Source: Chitinophagaceae bacterium (GTDB lineage: Bacteria > Bacteroidota > Bacteroidia > Chitinophagales > Chitinophagaceae). From it: a DNA stretch of 64,000 bases. Under the pieces are notes generated by a model. It was not told the DNA's origin and made no database searches. It saw only the letters and a list, made by a program, of their open reading frames with translations. Numbering within the stretch: position 1 is the first letter of the stretch; each line of letters starts with the position of its first letter. The DNA lies in the NCBI GenBank assembly GCA_016722465.1, contig JADKJC010000005.1, positions 62,001 to 126,000 on the forward strand. The letters are read 5' to 3'. A program made the position numbers and the translations under genes. This document shows, piece by piece, positions 46,754-58,082 of the stretch.

Positions 46754-46995
46754 TTTTATTTGGTTTAACTGTTAATAATAACGAAAGTGATTTCATGACA
46801 AACTTTATATTTACAAAAGTCTGCATTGCAGCTGCCAGCAGTGAGTACTTATCAGCCATTCACCCATACATTTTCTGCTATTAACAGGACAAATTGTGCA
46901 GGAGCAGGATTAATTCGTCATTTTATAAAACGACCGGGGATTTTCTTATTGGCGGAAACTGTATCAATAAGCTTTCCAATTATCTTTATCAGCAA

Positions 46996-49900
46996 ATGCT
47001 TAAACCCACCAAAAGCTTAAAAGCAATTCTTACGATTTTCATGATGTGGCTGGTGCCGGGTGCAACTGCACAAAAAACGGCTGATTACGAATCCGTATCC
47101 ACCGCCCAGGGTCTATCGCAGGGAATGGTGTTTGATATTTTGCAGGATAAAGAAGGTTTTATATGGGTGGCAACAAAAAATGGATTGAACAGGTATGATG
47201 GCTACAATTTTAAAGTATTTACCAACGACCCTTACAATGCTCATACGCTCAGCAGCAATACCATCATCAAACTTTTTGAAGATTCAAAAGGAAGAATATG
47301 GGCGGGAACGGAAAATGCAGGCCTGAATATCTACCATAAAGAAAACGGGAAATTTTACCGTATTGTACATAAGCTATCAGATCCGGGTACCCTTTCAGGC
47401 AATGGAATAAGATCAATCGTGGAAATGCCCGATGGCAGGATACTGGTAGCGGTAGCAGATGCCGGGTTAAACACTGTTGAACTAACCAGCGATTTCTTTG
47501 AAAAAGATGCAGCGCCTGTTATAGCCAGGCTAACATTACCCAACAATACACAGGTGTATGGAATGGGAAAAGATAAGAATGGGAATATCTGGATCGGAGG
47601 TATGGACAGATCAGTGTATCGCTTCGATCCGCTGAAAAACAGTTTCAATCAATTGAATAATGCAGCGTTTTTCAATAACGGCTATCTTAACAGTGATGGC
47701 AGCAAACTGATCAACAGCAACCTGTTTCTTTCAGACGGCAAAGAAATATATCCATTGTTCGACAGCAGTAAATCCCCTGCAGGCAACCTGCTCTTTAATC
47801 CCAGGGAAAAACTCTGGGAGTTCCATCACCGGGAGCAGTATTTTTATGATATAGCGAAATGGGAACCCGGCAAACCGGTTAAATGGAATGAGGAATTACC
47901 GGCAGATACATCAAGATTATGTTATCCATTCATTATTGACCGCTCAGGGATATTGTGGTCGGGTTCAGTGGGGTATGGTTTACGTAAATACAATACCACC
48001 AGCAGCAAATTCAAAGCACAGACTCCCGGTTTCAGTGTACGATTCATCGTGCCGGTTACATCAGACGATGTCTTTACAGGCGACTATGCATATGGATGGC
48101 GGAGATTAAAAAACGACATAGTAGAAACCGGTGCGTTCAATCACATTCCATCAGTTACACAGATCGACAATTTCATCATTTCAAAAACCGGTGACTACTG
48201 GATTAAAAGTGATAACAAAGGATATTTTAAATACAATCCTGCTTCCGGCAAATTGACCCATTATCCACAGATCAATTATTATAACGGTGAAGGCGACAAG
48301 CAACCGATGCTGGAAGACAGCAGAGGTAATATATGGTTTCCCGGGCTTGGTGGCGAAATCACCCGCCTGAATACTTCTACAGAAAGGATCGACAGTTTTA
48401 GCATCAATACAGATGCCACCAAACCAATGCTGCCAAAAGCGATCTGCACAGCACTGTATGAAGATAAGCAGGGAGTAATATGGATCGGCACACAGGAGGG
48501 TTTTGCAAAACTTATTTTTGCACAGGGAAAAAATACCACACCGCAGGTAAAATGGTTTTACAATAACAGCAATACCAGGAATTCACTGAACTATAATCAT
48601 GTTTCCTGCCTGATGGACGACCCTGCAGCCCCGGAAAATATCTATGGATCGGCACCAAGGGTGGCGGACTGAACAGGCTGGATAAAACCACGGGTGATTT
48701 TTTTCATCTTACTACAAAAGATGGTTTGCCCGATGATGTAGTGTATTGCATACTGGCAGATGATGCAGGCAATACCTGGGGCAGCACCAACAAGGGTATC
48801 TTTTGCCTGGTGGCTTATAAAAACAATAATACCAGCAATTGGGTCTTTCACAATTTCACCAAGGCTAACGGTTTGCAGGACGATGAATTCAATACCGGCG
48901 CCTGTGCCAGGCTACCCAACGGCAATCTTGCTTTTGGCGGAGTGTACGGGCTGAATATTTTCAATCCGGGAGAAATACTGGTGCCGGGCTTTATGCCAAA
49001 TGTATTTATCACCGATATCCTCATCAATAACCAGTCTATTGCACCGGGAGATAATACCGGTGTGCTGGAACATACCATTGAGCAATCAACAAACATTACA
49101 CTTACGCACGTGCAGGATATACTGACACTCGAATTTTCATCGCTCGATTTTACTGCACCCAATCAAAACAGGTACCGTTACCAATTAGTAGGGGTTGATA
49201 AAGACTGGGTAGAAAGCGGCACCCGGCGCATTGCCACTTATTTACATTTACCATCTGGCAAATATGTTTTTAAAGTACAGGGCAGTAACAGCCAGGGCAT
49301 CTGGAGTAATAAAATTGCCGAATTGCAGATAAAGGTTTTACCACCCTGGTGGCTCAGCTGGTGGGCTTATTGCAGCTATGCTTTATTGCTGGTCTTAGGC
49401 ATCAGGGCTTATTATAAATTTACTGTAAACAGCGCCAAACTGCAATCGCAGTTAAACCTGGAACAACTGGAAGCAAAAAGGGTAAAAGAACTGGATATGG
49501 TAAAGACGCAGCTCTACACCAATATCACCCACGAGTTTCGTACACCGCTCACAGTTATACTCGGCATGGCGCACCAGATCGTAAACAAACCGGGCGAACA
49601 TTTTAACAATGGCATGGACATGATCATCCGTAACGGGCAAAGCCTGCTAAAGCTGGTGAATGAAATGCTGGATCTTTCAAAACTGGAAACAGGGAAAATG
49701 ACGCTGCAACTGGTGAATGGCGATCTCATCAATTTCCTGCGCTACATTGTTGAATCTTTTCATTCCCTGACAGAAAGCCAGCACAAGCAATTGCATTTTC
49801 TTTCTGAAATGGACAGCTTTCATGCTGAATATGATGCGGAGAAAATGCGGCAAATTATTTCCAACCTCGTTTCCAATGCATTAAAATTTACACCTGAACG

Positions 49901-51095
49901 GGGAAATATCTATATCTCCATCAGTGAAGACAAATCACTGAAGGATGAAACAACCACAGCTCTTATCATTAAAGTAAAAGACACCGGCATCGGCATACCG
50001 GAAAGCCAGCTGCAGAATATCTTTGACCGTTTTTATCAACTGGATAACAGTCTTACCAGGAAAACAGAGGGCACGGGAATAGGCCTGGCATTGACCAAAG
50101 AACTGGTGAAATTAATGGAGGGAGAAATTACGGTTAAAAGCCCGCCAACAGGTGCCAACAGGGGAACTGAATTTACAGTGGTGATACCATTAAAAAGAAT
50201 CGGAGTAACTGAAAAAAACCATCAGCCATTACAGGACATTGCCCAAGACAATACAATTACTGCCGGTGTAAATACAATTGACCTGTTAAATGAAACCCAG
50301 GGCAATGTAAAGCCATTGATATTACTGGTAGAAGACAATGCAGACGTGGTTGCCTACACCGCCTCCTGCCTGCCCGATTACCGCCTTGCAGTTGGTAAAG
50401 ATGGTATGGAAGGATTGGAAATTGCAACAGAGATCATTCCTGACCTCATCATTACTGATGTGATGATGCCGGTAATGGATGGTTTTGAGTTGTGCCGCAA
50501 ATTGCGGAACGATGAACACACCAGCCATATCCCCATCATCATGCTCACTGCCAAAGCAGATATAGAAAGCAAGATGGAAGGATTGGAAAAAGGCGCAGAT
50601 GCTTACCTGGAAAAACCATTTAACCGGGAAGAGTTATTGATACGGATAAAAAAATTACTGGAGCTGCGTAAAAACCTGCAGCAGTTTTACCTGAAAAAAG
50701 CAGGCCTCAATTATGAAGCAGCTCCTGCCGGCATCATAGCTGCTGCTGAAACGGAAAGCAACGAGCATAAAACAGAAGATGAATTCGTAAAAAAAGTAAG
50801 GGAAGCAATAGAAGTACATTTGCAGGATGCCAATTTTACCGTGGAGCAGTTGTGCAAACTGGTCTTCATGAGCCATTCTCAGCTGCATCGTAAATTAGAT
50901 GCACTTACCGGCTGCTCACCTAATAAATTCATCCGCATCATCCGCTTAAACAAAGCCAAAGAATTGCTAAAAAACCCTGCCAACAGCATTGCCTCCATTG
51001 CATTCGACTCTGGCTATAACGACCCCGGCTATTTTGCAAGGGTTTTTAAACAGGAGTTTGGATTAACGCCGCAGGAATGGCGGGGGAATCAATGA
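46996..51095 (+). CDS. Hybrid two-component system protein (Reg_prop propeller, Y_Y_Y, kinase, receiver, AraC output), frameshifted
   Basis: About 1366 residues once one missing base near 48645 is restored (reads 'YWIGTKGGGLNRL', a propeller motif). Start ATG 46996 gives a signal peptide to 'GATAQ'. Order: periplasmic Reg_prop beta-propeller (about 25-700, with repeated 'GFIWVATKNGLNRYD', 'GRIWAGTENAGLNIY'); Y_Y_Y domain (about 720-785); one transmembrane helix 'YCSYALLLVLGIRAYY'; HisKA with 'THEFRTPLTVIL'; HATPase with 'NLVSNALKFTPERG' and 'GTGIGLALTKELV'; receiver with 'LLVEDNAD' and phospho-acceptor Asp in 'IITDVMMPVMDG'; AraC-type HTH ending 'FKQEFGLTPQEWR'. Such HTCS proteins sense oligosaccharides and switch on polysaccharide-use genes; the target is not evident here. 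Confidence 0.88.
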
Positions 51096-51242
51096 TTCAA
51101 ATACATAGGTATTTTTTTACAAAAATCTTTTATTTTATCACCGGCATATTGGCTTATGTGTATTCAGGGAAAGTACAATTCCCTTACTTTGATGTAAGGA
51201 TAAATACAGCAGGTATTTTTAAATGGCCGGCAAAAGTGAACT

Positions 51243-51833
51243 TTATTTATTTGCCGGGCCATGTTTACCTGATGATGCCATACGCACAAAGCCTGATGCG
51301 ATATATAATACCAGCGTCCTTACATAGAGGTACAATACAGCAGTGATCAATACCAGCAGCGAACCTATAATCGTTGGCAGCACCGTACCAAATGTAAAAG
51401 TCATCCCCAAAACAAAACCAAGCATACACTCAGCACGATAGACCGGTAAAAAAAGTGAAAGTACGAAAAGGGCGATCAGCATGTATCCTGGGATATCCCG
51501 ATTACCCAACATAAAAAAAACGGAAAGGAGTACCCCGAAAAAAAGTGCCGCAACAAACCCATACAATATATCTAACGAGATCTTTGGCAGGGTTGCTTTT
51601 TCAATATTATTATACATCAATCTCTTTTGGGTGCGATAGAGTAAAAACCAGGTAAGCAAAGGAAGCAGCAGGCCGCCCCACCAGTTAGAAATTGCAGGCA
51701 GGTCTTTACGGGCCAGCAAATGATGGCTTGGCACACCTCCATGATAATGATCCCATGCCAGTAGTAACCATATAGCAATCGTTATGATTGCTGTAAAACG
51801 AAGCCTGGTATTTAAAAAAGATTTTTCGATCAT
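51243..51833 (-). CDS. Polytopic membrane protein of unknown function
   Basis: 196 residues with five or so predicted transmembrane helices, including 'AIITIAIWLLLAWDHYHGG', 'FVAALFFGVLLSVFFMLG' and 'LVLITAVLYLYVRTLVLYIA'. The conserved-looking 'WDHYHGGVPSHHLLARKDLP' after the first helix is recognisable as a recurring feature of Bacteroidota membrane proteins but has no assigned role. It lies 61 bp downstream of the DUF4386 gene on the same strand, so the two are probably cotranscribed. Confidence 0.65.
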   Translation of the reverse strand: MIEKSFLNTRLRFTAIITIAIWLLLAWDHYHGGVPSHHLLARKDLPAISNWWGGLLLPLLTWFLLYRTQKRLMYNNIEKATLPKISLDILYGFVAALFFGVLLSVFFMLGNRDIPGYMLIALFVLSLFLPVYRAECMLGFVLGMTFTFGTVLPTIIGSLLVLITAVLYLYVRTLVLYIASGFVRMASSGKHGPANK

Positions 51834-51894
51834 ACAACCAGTTTAAAAAATTCACACGTTATATTTATAGGCAGCAATTCAGCACTAAAAAAAA

Positions 51895-52623
51895 TCACGA
51901 AGTTACAGCAGCCAGTTCTTTCCACCTGGCAACATTTACTCCCTTTGTAAGCAGCCACAGGCACATTGATAATTCTGCGATAAAAGTTGGTGCAAGTAAT
52001 ACCTGGAATATTGAACCTGCCATTGCAGGAAAAAGAAGGAGTACAAAGCTATTGGTAAGATAACACAATCCTGCAACCAGTATCAGCACACCCAATATCC
52101 TGGGTAAAAAGCCTGATTTAAAAATCAGGTACCCGTCAATCAAACATTCAAAGCCAAAAAATATAAGGCCGATGCCAAAGCCGTAACCATGTGCCTTTAC
52201 TGCAACAAATGCCAACACCTGCAACTGTTGCGGATCAAATGCTTTCAGGTAATCTTCATTGCCCAAAAAGAACAGGGGCATCACCAGGTTCATCTTGTTA
52301 GCAACCAATACAGCAGTCTGGATCAAGCCGAAAAGAACGGCAAGCATTGCCAGCTTTTTGTTTACCCTGCTAAAGAGTAAATAATATACCATTGCTACAA
52401 TAAGATCACACACATGCATCACAAGATCGCCGGCAATGCCAATGCGCCACAGCAAAGGAGAAGCTGCAATATTGTGAGCCGTTGCCGCAGCATCGCCAGA
52501 TACAATGATCTTATTCCTGATGAATAGCTCTCCAAGTGCACCGGCAACAATAATGATTAAATATGCCAGGCCACCTATCCGTGCATATAATTGTGGTGAA
52601 GTTTCAATTTTACCTTTTGTCAT
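51895..52623 (-). CDS. DUF4386 domain-containing membrane protein
   Basis: 242 residues. The N-terminus 'PQLYARIGGLAYLIIIVAGA' followed by 'ELFIRNKIIVSGDAAATAHN' is the DUF4386 signature; six transmembrane helices follow, and 'DLIVAMVYYLLFSRVNKKLA' and 'GIGLIFFGFECLIDGYLIF' are also typical. Function of the family is unknown. Confidence 0.88.
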   Translation of the reverse strand: MTKGKIETSPQLYARIGGLAYLIIIVAGALGELFIRNKIIVSGDAAATAHNIAASPLLWRIGIAGDLVMHVCDLIVAMVYYLLFSRVNKKLAMLAVLFGLIQTAVLVANKMNLVMPLFFLGNEDYLKAFDPQQLQVLAFVAVKAHGYGFGIGLIFFGFECLIDGYLIFKSGFLPRILGVLILVAGLCYLTNSFVLLLFPAMAGSIFQVLLAPTFIAELSMCLWLLTKGVNVARWKELAAVTS

Positions 52624-53027
52624 GGCAGTTACTGTTTTGATAGAATGGTTGTAAATATTACAATAAAAAAGGTACGGATGCCAACTAATACATGAACGGG
52701 GAATACTTACATTGAATGAATACCCGTTTCAAATCCTCCTGAGTTCTGCATTTGTTTTTTCATTCTCAATGTTACCAGGCCTGCCTCGCAGGCTCAGGCA
52801 TCTGTCATCAGAGGGCGCTTCCGGGAAGGGGTTGCGGCCAATTTTCCGTTCCTGACTAAATCAGCATAGTGGACGAAAATCAACTGCCTGGTTAACAATA
52901 CAATTCAAAAGCCTGCCCCAAACGCTGTAAATTATTTGAAATTCGTATTCATCGATTTGAACTTCGTTATAAAAATCCAGGCGGGCAACGTTCTTTTGCA
53001 CATTGAAATAACCACCTATTCAGCAAT
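52624..53027. other. 404-bp intergenic region, no gene seen
   Basis: Divergent spacer between the DUF4386 gene and the outer-membrane-like gene. It holds a 6-bp GC-rich dyad GCCTGC/GCAGGC at 52779-52793. No coding segment or RNA gene could be supported. Confidence 0.4.
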
Positions 53028-53786
53028 ATGCAAAAGAAAACAGTTTACTTGATTTTTATTTTTTTATCACTTACTCATTTTTCATTTTCGCAAAGCGAAG
53101 ACAGCACAAAAAAGAACAGTCACTTTTCAGGTTCAGTCAGCGTTACCAATAATGGCATTTCAATAGTACCCAGTTTTTCATTGGACAAACCTGCCGCTCA
53201 ATTCAATCTGTCCCTGGCAAAAAACAGGTTTAGCTTTGAACCGGACATCCGGTTCTCATTGGCAGGAAAGCCCTGGTCCTTTCTCTTCTGGGCCAGGTAC
53301 AAATTAGTAACCAACCACAAGTTTAAGATGAATGTTGGTACGCATCTCGGGCTCAATTTCAAAACTTCAATATTGCCAATAGGCGGAGATACCAATGAAG
53401 TTACCATAACAAGGCGTTATTTAGCAGCAGAACTGTCGCCCAATTATTTCCTGTCAAAAAATATCAGCGTTGGCATGTACTACCTGTATTCACATGGCCT
53501 GGATGCAGGCACCATTGGTAACACACACTTCATAACCATCAATGCTAATTTTTCGAATATCAAAATCACTGATGAATTTTTCATAAAGGTTAATCCCCAA
53601 TTCTACTACTTAAAGCTGGATGCACAGGATGGCTTTTATTTTACCTATTCATTTACGTTGGCAAAGAAAAATTTTCCAATCTCCGTTTCAGCCATCATCA
53701 ACAAAGAAATTAATTCAACTATTACCGGAAGTAAAAACCTATTGTGGAATGCAAGCCTCACTTACTCTTTCAATAAAAATACGTGA
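53028..53786 (+). CDS. Predicted outer-membrane beta-barrel protein
   Basis: 252 residues with a signal peptide (..SLTHFSFSQ). The rest alternates amphipathic strands with short turns: 'HFSGSVSVTNNGISIVPSFS', 'WSFLFWARYKLVTNHKFKMN', 'NISVGMYYLYSHGLD', 'GFYFTYSFTLAKKNFPISVS' and a final strand 'NLLWNASLTYSFNKNT', as in outer-membrane barrels. No family is recognised. It is 16 bp upstream of the AraC-type regulator gene and may be cotranscribed with it. Confidence 0.6.
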   Translation: MQKKTVYLIFIFLSLTHFSFSQSEDSTKKNSHFSGSVSVTNNGISIVPSFSLDKPAAQFNLSLAKNRFSFEPDIRFSLAGKPWSFLFWARYKLVTNHKFKMNVGTHLGLNFKTSILPIGGDTNEVTITRRYLAAELSPNYFLSKNISVGMYYLYSHGLDAGTIGNTHFITINANFSNIKITDEFFIKVNPQFYYLKLDAQDGFYFTYSFTLAKKNFPISVSAIINKEINSTITGSKNLLWNASLTYSFNKNT

Positions 53787-53802
53787 AGCTATAACTTGTA
53801 TT

Positions 53803-54726
53803 ATGAAATCAGTAAGTTTGTGGGAGATGAGAAAGATTGAGACCATAGAAGAATTCTACAAAACGAAATTCGATTGGATTCCTGATAATATCAAAAATGA
53901 AATCGGGCATTTCAATGTGTTTCAGCATGAGCCAATAGTTCCCGGCAAAACTAAAATACTTCCTTACAAAAGAAGGGATTTTTACAAAATAATGCTGGTG
54001 GTTGGCGACATTAACATAAACTATGCAGACAAGGTAGCAGTGGTAAAAAAACAGGCCCTGTATTTCTCAAATCCGCAAATTCCATACAACTGCGATAACT
54101 TAGAAAGAATCAAAGACGGTTTCTATTGCATTTTCAATCAGCAATTTTTCCATCAATACGGAGACCTGAATCAATATGCTGTATTCCAGCCTTCCGGGAA
54201 CCATGTATTTGAGGTGTCGGATGAACAGGTTGATCAAATCAGTATCATTTACAAAAAAATGTTTGAAGAAATCAAATCAGGTTATGTTCACAAATATGAT
54301 GTGTTGAGGAATCTTGTTTTTGAACTGCTGCATTTTGCTTTGAAGATGCAGCCGGCAGAAAAACCGGATAAGCTGCCAATCAACGCTTCGCAAAGGATTT
54401 CAACGTTGTTTTTAGAATTATTAGAAAGGCAGTTCCCCATTGATGAAAATCACCAGGCAATAAGCCTTCGTTCTGCATCTGATTTTGCACAACAGTTAAA
54501 TGTGCATGTAAATCATTTAAACAGGGCAGTAAAAGAAACAGCTGAAAAAACAACCTCTCAGGTTATTGCCGAACGCATTTTACAGGAGGCAAAAATCTTA
54601 TTGAAACACAGCGCCTGGAATGTATCTGAAATTGCCTACGCATTAGGTTTTACTGAAACAACGCATTTCAACAACTTCTTCAAAAAACATACAGACTTAA
54701 GCCCGCTGAAATTCAGGAATATTTGA
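53803..54726 (+). CDS. AraC family transcriptional regulator
   Basis: 307 residues from ATG 53803; an ATG at 53827 (MRKIETIEEFYK) is an equally plausible start. An N-terminal cupin-like sensor ('FNVFQHEPIVPGKTKILPYK') is followed by the AraC HTH domain (about 205-307): 'ASDFAQQLNVHVNHLNRAVK', 'AKILLKHSAWNVSEIAYALG' and 'FNNFFKKHTDLSPLKFRNI'. A 28-bp copy of its 3' end recurs at 56463. It may regulate the NTF2-aldo/keto reductase pair downstream (inference). Confidence 0.9.
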   Translation: MKSVSLWEMRKIETIEEFYKTKFDWIPDNIKNEIGHFNVFQHEPIVPGKTKILPYKRRDFYKIMLVVGDININYADKVAVVKKQALYFSNPQIPYNCDNLERIKDGFYCIFNQQFFHQYGDLNQYAVFQPSGNHVFEVSDEQVDQISIIYKKMFEEIKSGYVHKYDVLRNLVFELLHFALKMQPAEKPDKLPINASQRISTLFLELLERQFPIDENHQAISLRSASDFAQQLNVHVNHLNRAVKETAEKTTSQVIAERILQEAKILLKHSAWNVSEIAYALGFTETTHFNNFFKKHTDLSPLKFRNI

Positions 54727-54816
54727 ATTTCGTAAATCACGGTTTCATTTTCGTTATACTCCCTCCGGTTGAATTTTTAGTTTTGCTTTACAATTAAATA
54801 TGCCAACAGCAAAATC

Positions 54817-54936
54817 ATGAAAGCAATCTTCACATGTACTGCCAGTTGCCTGAAAGAAGTGAACGATGAAATGGCAAAAATCGCACTGCAGGGTGCAAGG
54901 CTTAACGAAGGACTGCTTACGATGCCGGAAGAGTAA
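54817..54936 (+). CDS. Very short unrecognised reading frame
   Basis: 39 codons: 'MKAIFTCTASCLKEVNDEMA' then 'KIALQGARLNEGLLTMPEE'. The composition looks protein-like and the end 'LLTMPEE' is reminiscent of a true C-terminus, so it may be the tail of a lost gene. Not assigned. Confidence 0.2.
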   Translation: MKAIFTCTASCLKEVNDEMAKIALQGARLNEGLLTMPEE

Positions 54937-54992
54937 AATGAAATAACATGAACAGGTTAGTAAAATCACTATTCTCATTTCAATTTGTTTAA

Positions 54993-55373
54993 ATGGATGC
55001 TTTGGCACAATCAACCCCTGAATCAGAAATCCTGAATTTATCAAAGGAAAAATTCCGCTGGAAAACAGCAGGGAATATAGACCCTATAGAAGATTTGTTT
55101 GATGATGAATTGGTATTTGTACATATCACCGGAAATATAACTACTAAAAAAGAATGGATCAGCCAGTTAAGATCAAAGAGTTTTGTTTATAACAAAATAA
55201 AATTAAAAGAAGCATCAGTAAAGGTTTATGGCAGTACAGCAGTCCTGGTAGGCAACGCAACCTTTACCGTTAATGGCGGCAGCGTTTATCCATTGGTTTA
55301 CACTGAAGTCTACACAAAGAAAAACAACCAATGGAAGCTGGTAAATTTACATACCACTTCCGGATATTTATAA
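54993..55373 (+). CDS. NTF2-like (DUF4440/SnoaL) protein with disrupted signal sequence
   Basis: 126 residues from ATG 54993: 'ILNLSKEKFRWKTAGNIDPI', 'LFDDELVFVHITGNITTKKE', 'TEVYTKKNNQWKLVNLHTTS', the usual DUF4440 pattern. Just upstream and in the same frame, ATG 54948 begins 'MNRLVKSLFSFQFV' and is then cut by TAA (54990-54992), after which 'MDALAQS' would make a normal signal-peptide cleavage site. A secreted ancestor with a damaged leader is likely. The stop overlaps the start region of the aldo/keto reductase (TAATG). Confidence 0.75.
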   Translation: MDALAQSTPESEILNLSKEKFRWKTAGNIDPIEDLFDDELVFVHITGNITTKKEWISQLRSKSFVYNKIKLKEASVKVYGSTAVLVGNATFTVNGGSVYPLVYTEVYTKKNNQWKLVNLHTTSGYL

Positions 55374-55380
55374 TGATTAA

Positions 55381-56376
<996 letters not shown>

Positions 56377-56462
56377 TATGCAATGTTCGGGGTAGCTTTT
56401 ACTGGGGCATGCCTTCCAACCTTTGTCAGATCAACTGATGCCATATCAGCCTGACGCATTGT

Positions 56463-56490
56463 CCGCTGAAATTCAGGAATGTTTGAATTT
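56463..56490 (+). pseudogene. 28-bp relic of an AraC gene 3' end
   Basis: Matches 54703-54730 at 27 of 28 bases and would encode PLKFRNV and stop, like the PLKFRNI end of the AraC regulator. The sequence ACGCATT just before it also occurs in the AraC gene, about 40 bp further upstream there. Confidence 0.5.
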
Positions 56491-56618
56491 ATCAGCCAAC
56501 AGGCGTATAAGATGAAAAGGATTTTTTTATCTTTACACCCGAAAAATAATACAAAGAGCTTACCTTCTGAATTATTTGACGGCAACGATTAGGCGCTTAC
56601 AAAAAATCAATACAAACC

Positions 56619-57705
56619 ATGTTAAAGAAAAACTTCCTGATGATTGCAGCTTGTTGGTGCAGCCTTGCTGCTGCAGCCCAAAAGGCCACCCCGGCTGTTC
56701 CTGTTAATACCCAGCCGGCTACTGCTGTTCAACCTGTTTTTTGACTATAAAAAACTCAATCCCCTGTTGTCCTATGCTTTCATTGTAAATAAGCCTACCA
56801 GCACCCATCCGAAGGAAGGCGACCAGGTTACCTTAAACATGCAATCGGTTTGCAACAACAGGTTAATGTACAGTATCGCATAGGCTTTCAAAGGAAAGCC
56901 CGCCGTATTTGGAGTTGCCAAACCTGCCTTTAAAGGCGATATCATAGAAGCCATCATGCTGATGACTCCCGGCGACAGTATTGTATGCCAGGCAGATGCT
57001 GATGTAATGTATAAAAACGCCAAAAACAAAAAGCCTGATTTTATTAAACCAGGTGATAAAATTCAATATTTCATCAAACTCATTACCATCAAAACAAAAG
57101 AGCAGTTTCAGAAAGAACAGCAGGCCGCATTTATGAAACAAATGAAAGACCAGCAGGAAAAACAAAAAGTGGCGGCGGCTAAACAACTGGTAAAAGACGA
57201 CAAGGCTTTGAAGGCCTATTTTTCAAAGAATCATATTACGCCCATTAAAACAGCTTCCGGTTTGTATTACACCATCCGGGAAGAAGGCAGCGGCGAAAAA
57301 CCTTTACCTGGCGATAGCATTACCATGAGCTACACAGGCAAGCTGATGGATGGAACAAAATTCGACAGCAACGAAGACACTGCCTTCCATCATGTGCAGC
57401 CTTTAAAGTTTATACTTGGCCGTGCAGAGGTCATTAAAGGATGGGATGAAGGAATTGCACTCCTGAACACAGGCTCCAAAGCTACTTTTTATATCCCCTC
57501 ACCACTTGCATACGGGCAGCAGGCCAGGCCAGGTTCGGCCGCCAATCCCAAAGGAATTCCGGCCAATTCCATTTTGCTGTTTGATGTGCAATTGGTAAAC
57601 AGTAAACATCCTTTACCGCCTGCACCTAAAACTGATTCAACAAATCTCCCCAAATTGGATACCTTAAAAACACCGGCCCTGCAGGCTAAAGAAGAAAAGA
57701 ACTAA
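56619..57705 (+). pseudogene. FKBP-type peptidyl-prolyl cis-trans isomerase, frameshift plus nonsense codon
   Basis: The intact part starts at 56956 (249 residues). Family comparison places the true start at 56619 with a signal peptide 'MLKKNFLMIAACWCSLAAAA'. Two lesions separate them: an extra T in the T6 run 56737-56742 (corrected reads QPVFDYKKL) and an in-frame TAG at 56881-56883 where CAG (Gln) would fit. Restored length is 361 residues. The C-terminal FKBP domain is complete: 'GDSITMSYTGKLMDGTKFDS', 'LKFILGRAEVIKGWDEGIAL', 'IPSPLAYGQQARPGSA', 'IPANSILLFDVQLV'. A helical stretch with 'EQFQKEQQAAFMKQMKDQQE' lies before it. Predicted exported folding catalyst. Confidence 0.8.
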
Positions 57706-58082
57706 TGTAGTGAGGAACTGGACCGGCGGGGTTTCGAAAGCAACTAACCCGCTGCCTGGCATCAGGTATTTGTATGGATCACCTGTTGCCCTATAATCCT
57801 GCCCTATTGCCACAGTTTTTTTTGGAACGGAGTTTCTAAACTTATATCGAATGCTGTTCCGCATTGGTATTTTTAATTCCTGGTACAACCGGGCAAATAC
57901 CAGCAGACACAAATGACCGACGGTGGCAAATACCTGGCCATGCAGGAAGATATTTCAAACGGGCTTCAGCATTTATACAGACCACAGTCTTACTTCTACA
58001 TGACGACCGTCATACAGCGCCCTCAGGCCGCAGAATACCTTTGCCTTTAAGACTCGTATCTCCTTAATAAAATCTTGCATGT
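57706..58082 (+). other. 377-bp intergenic region with a 45-codon reading frame of doubtful status
   Basis: Between the FKBP gene and gdhA. ATG 57913 to stop 58050 encodes 'MTDGGKYLAMQEDISNGLQH' then 'LYRPQSYFYMTTVIQRPQAA'. No family is recognised, and I cannot tell whether it is real. Nothing else was seen apart from the gdhA promoter that must lie here. Confidence 0.25.

Noticed and set aside
46894..46996. Upstream start of the hybrid two-component gene at 46894
   Set aside because: The extra 34 residues have no signal-peptide shape, whereas ATG 46996 starts a good signal peptide.
51771..51795. GCAATCGTTATGATTGC as a sixth LacI-type site
   Set aside because: It is inside the coding region of the membrane protein at 51243 and lacks the flanking CGGGA/TAA context of the other sites.
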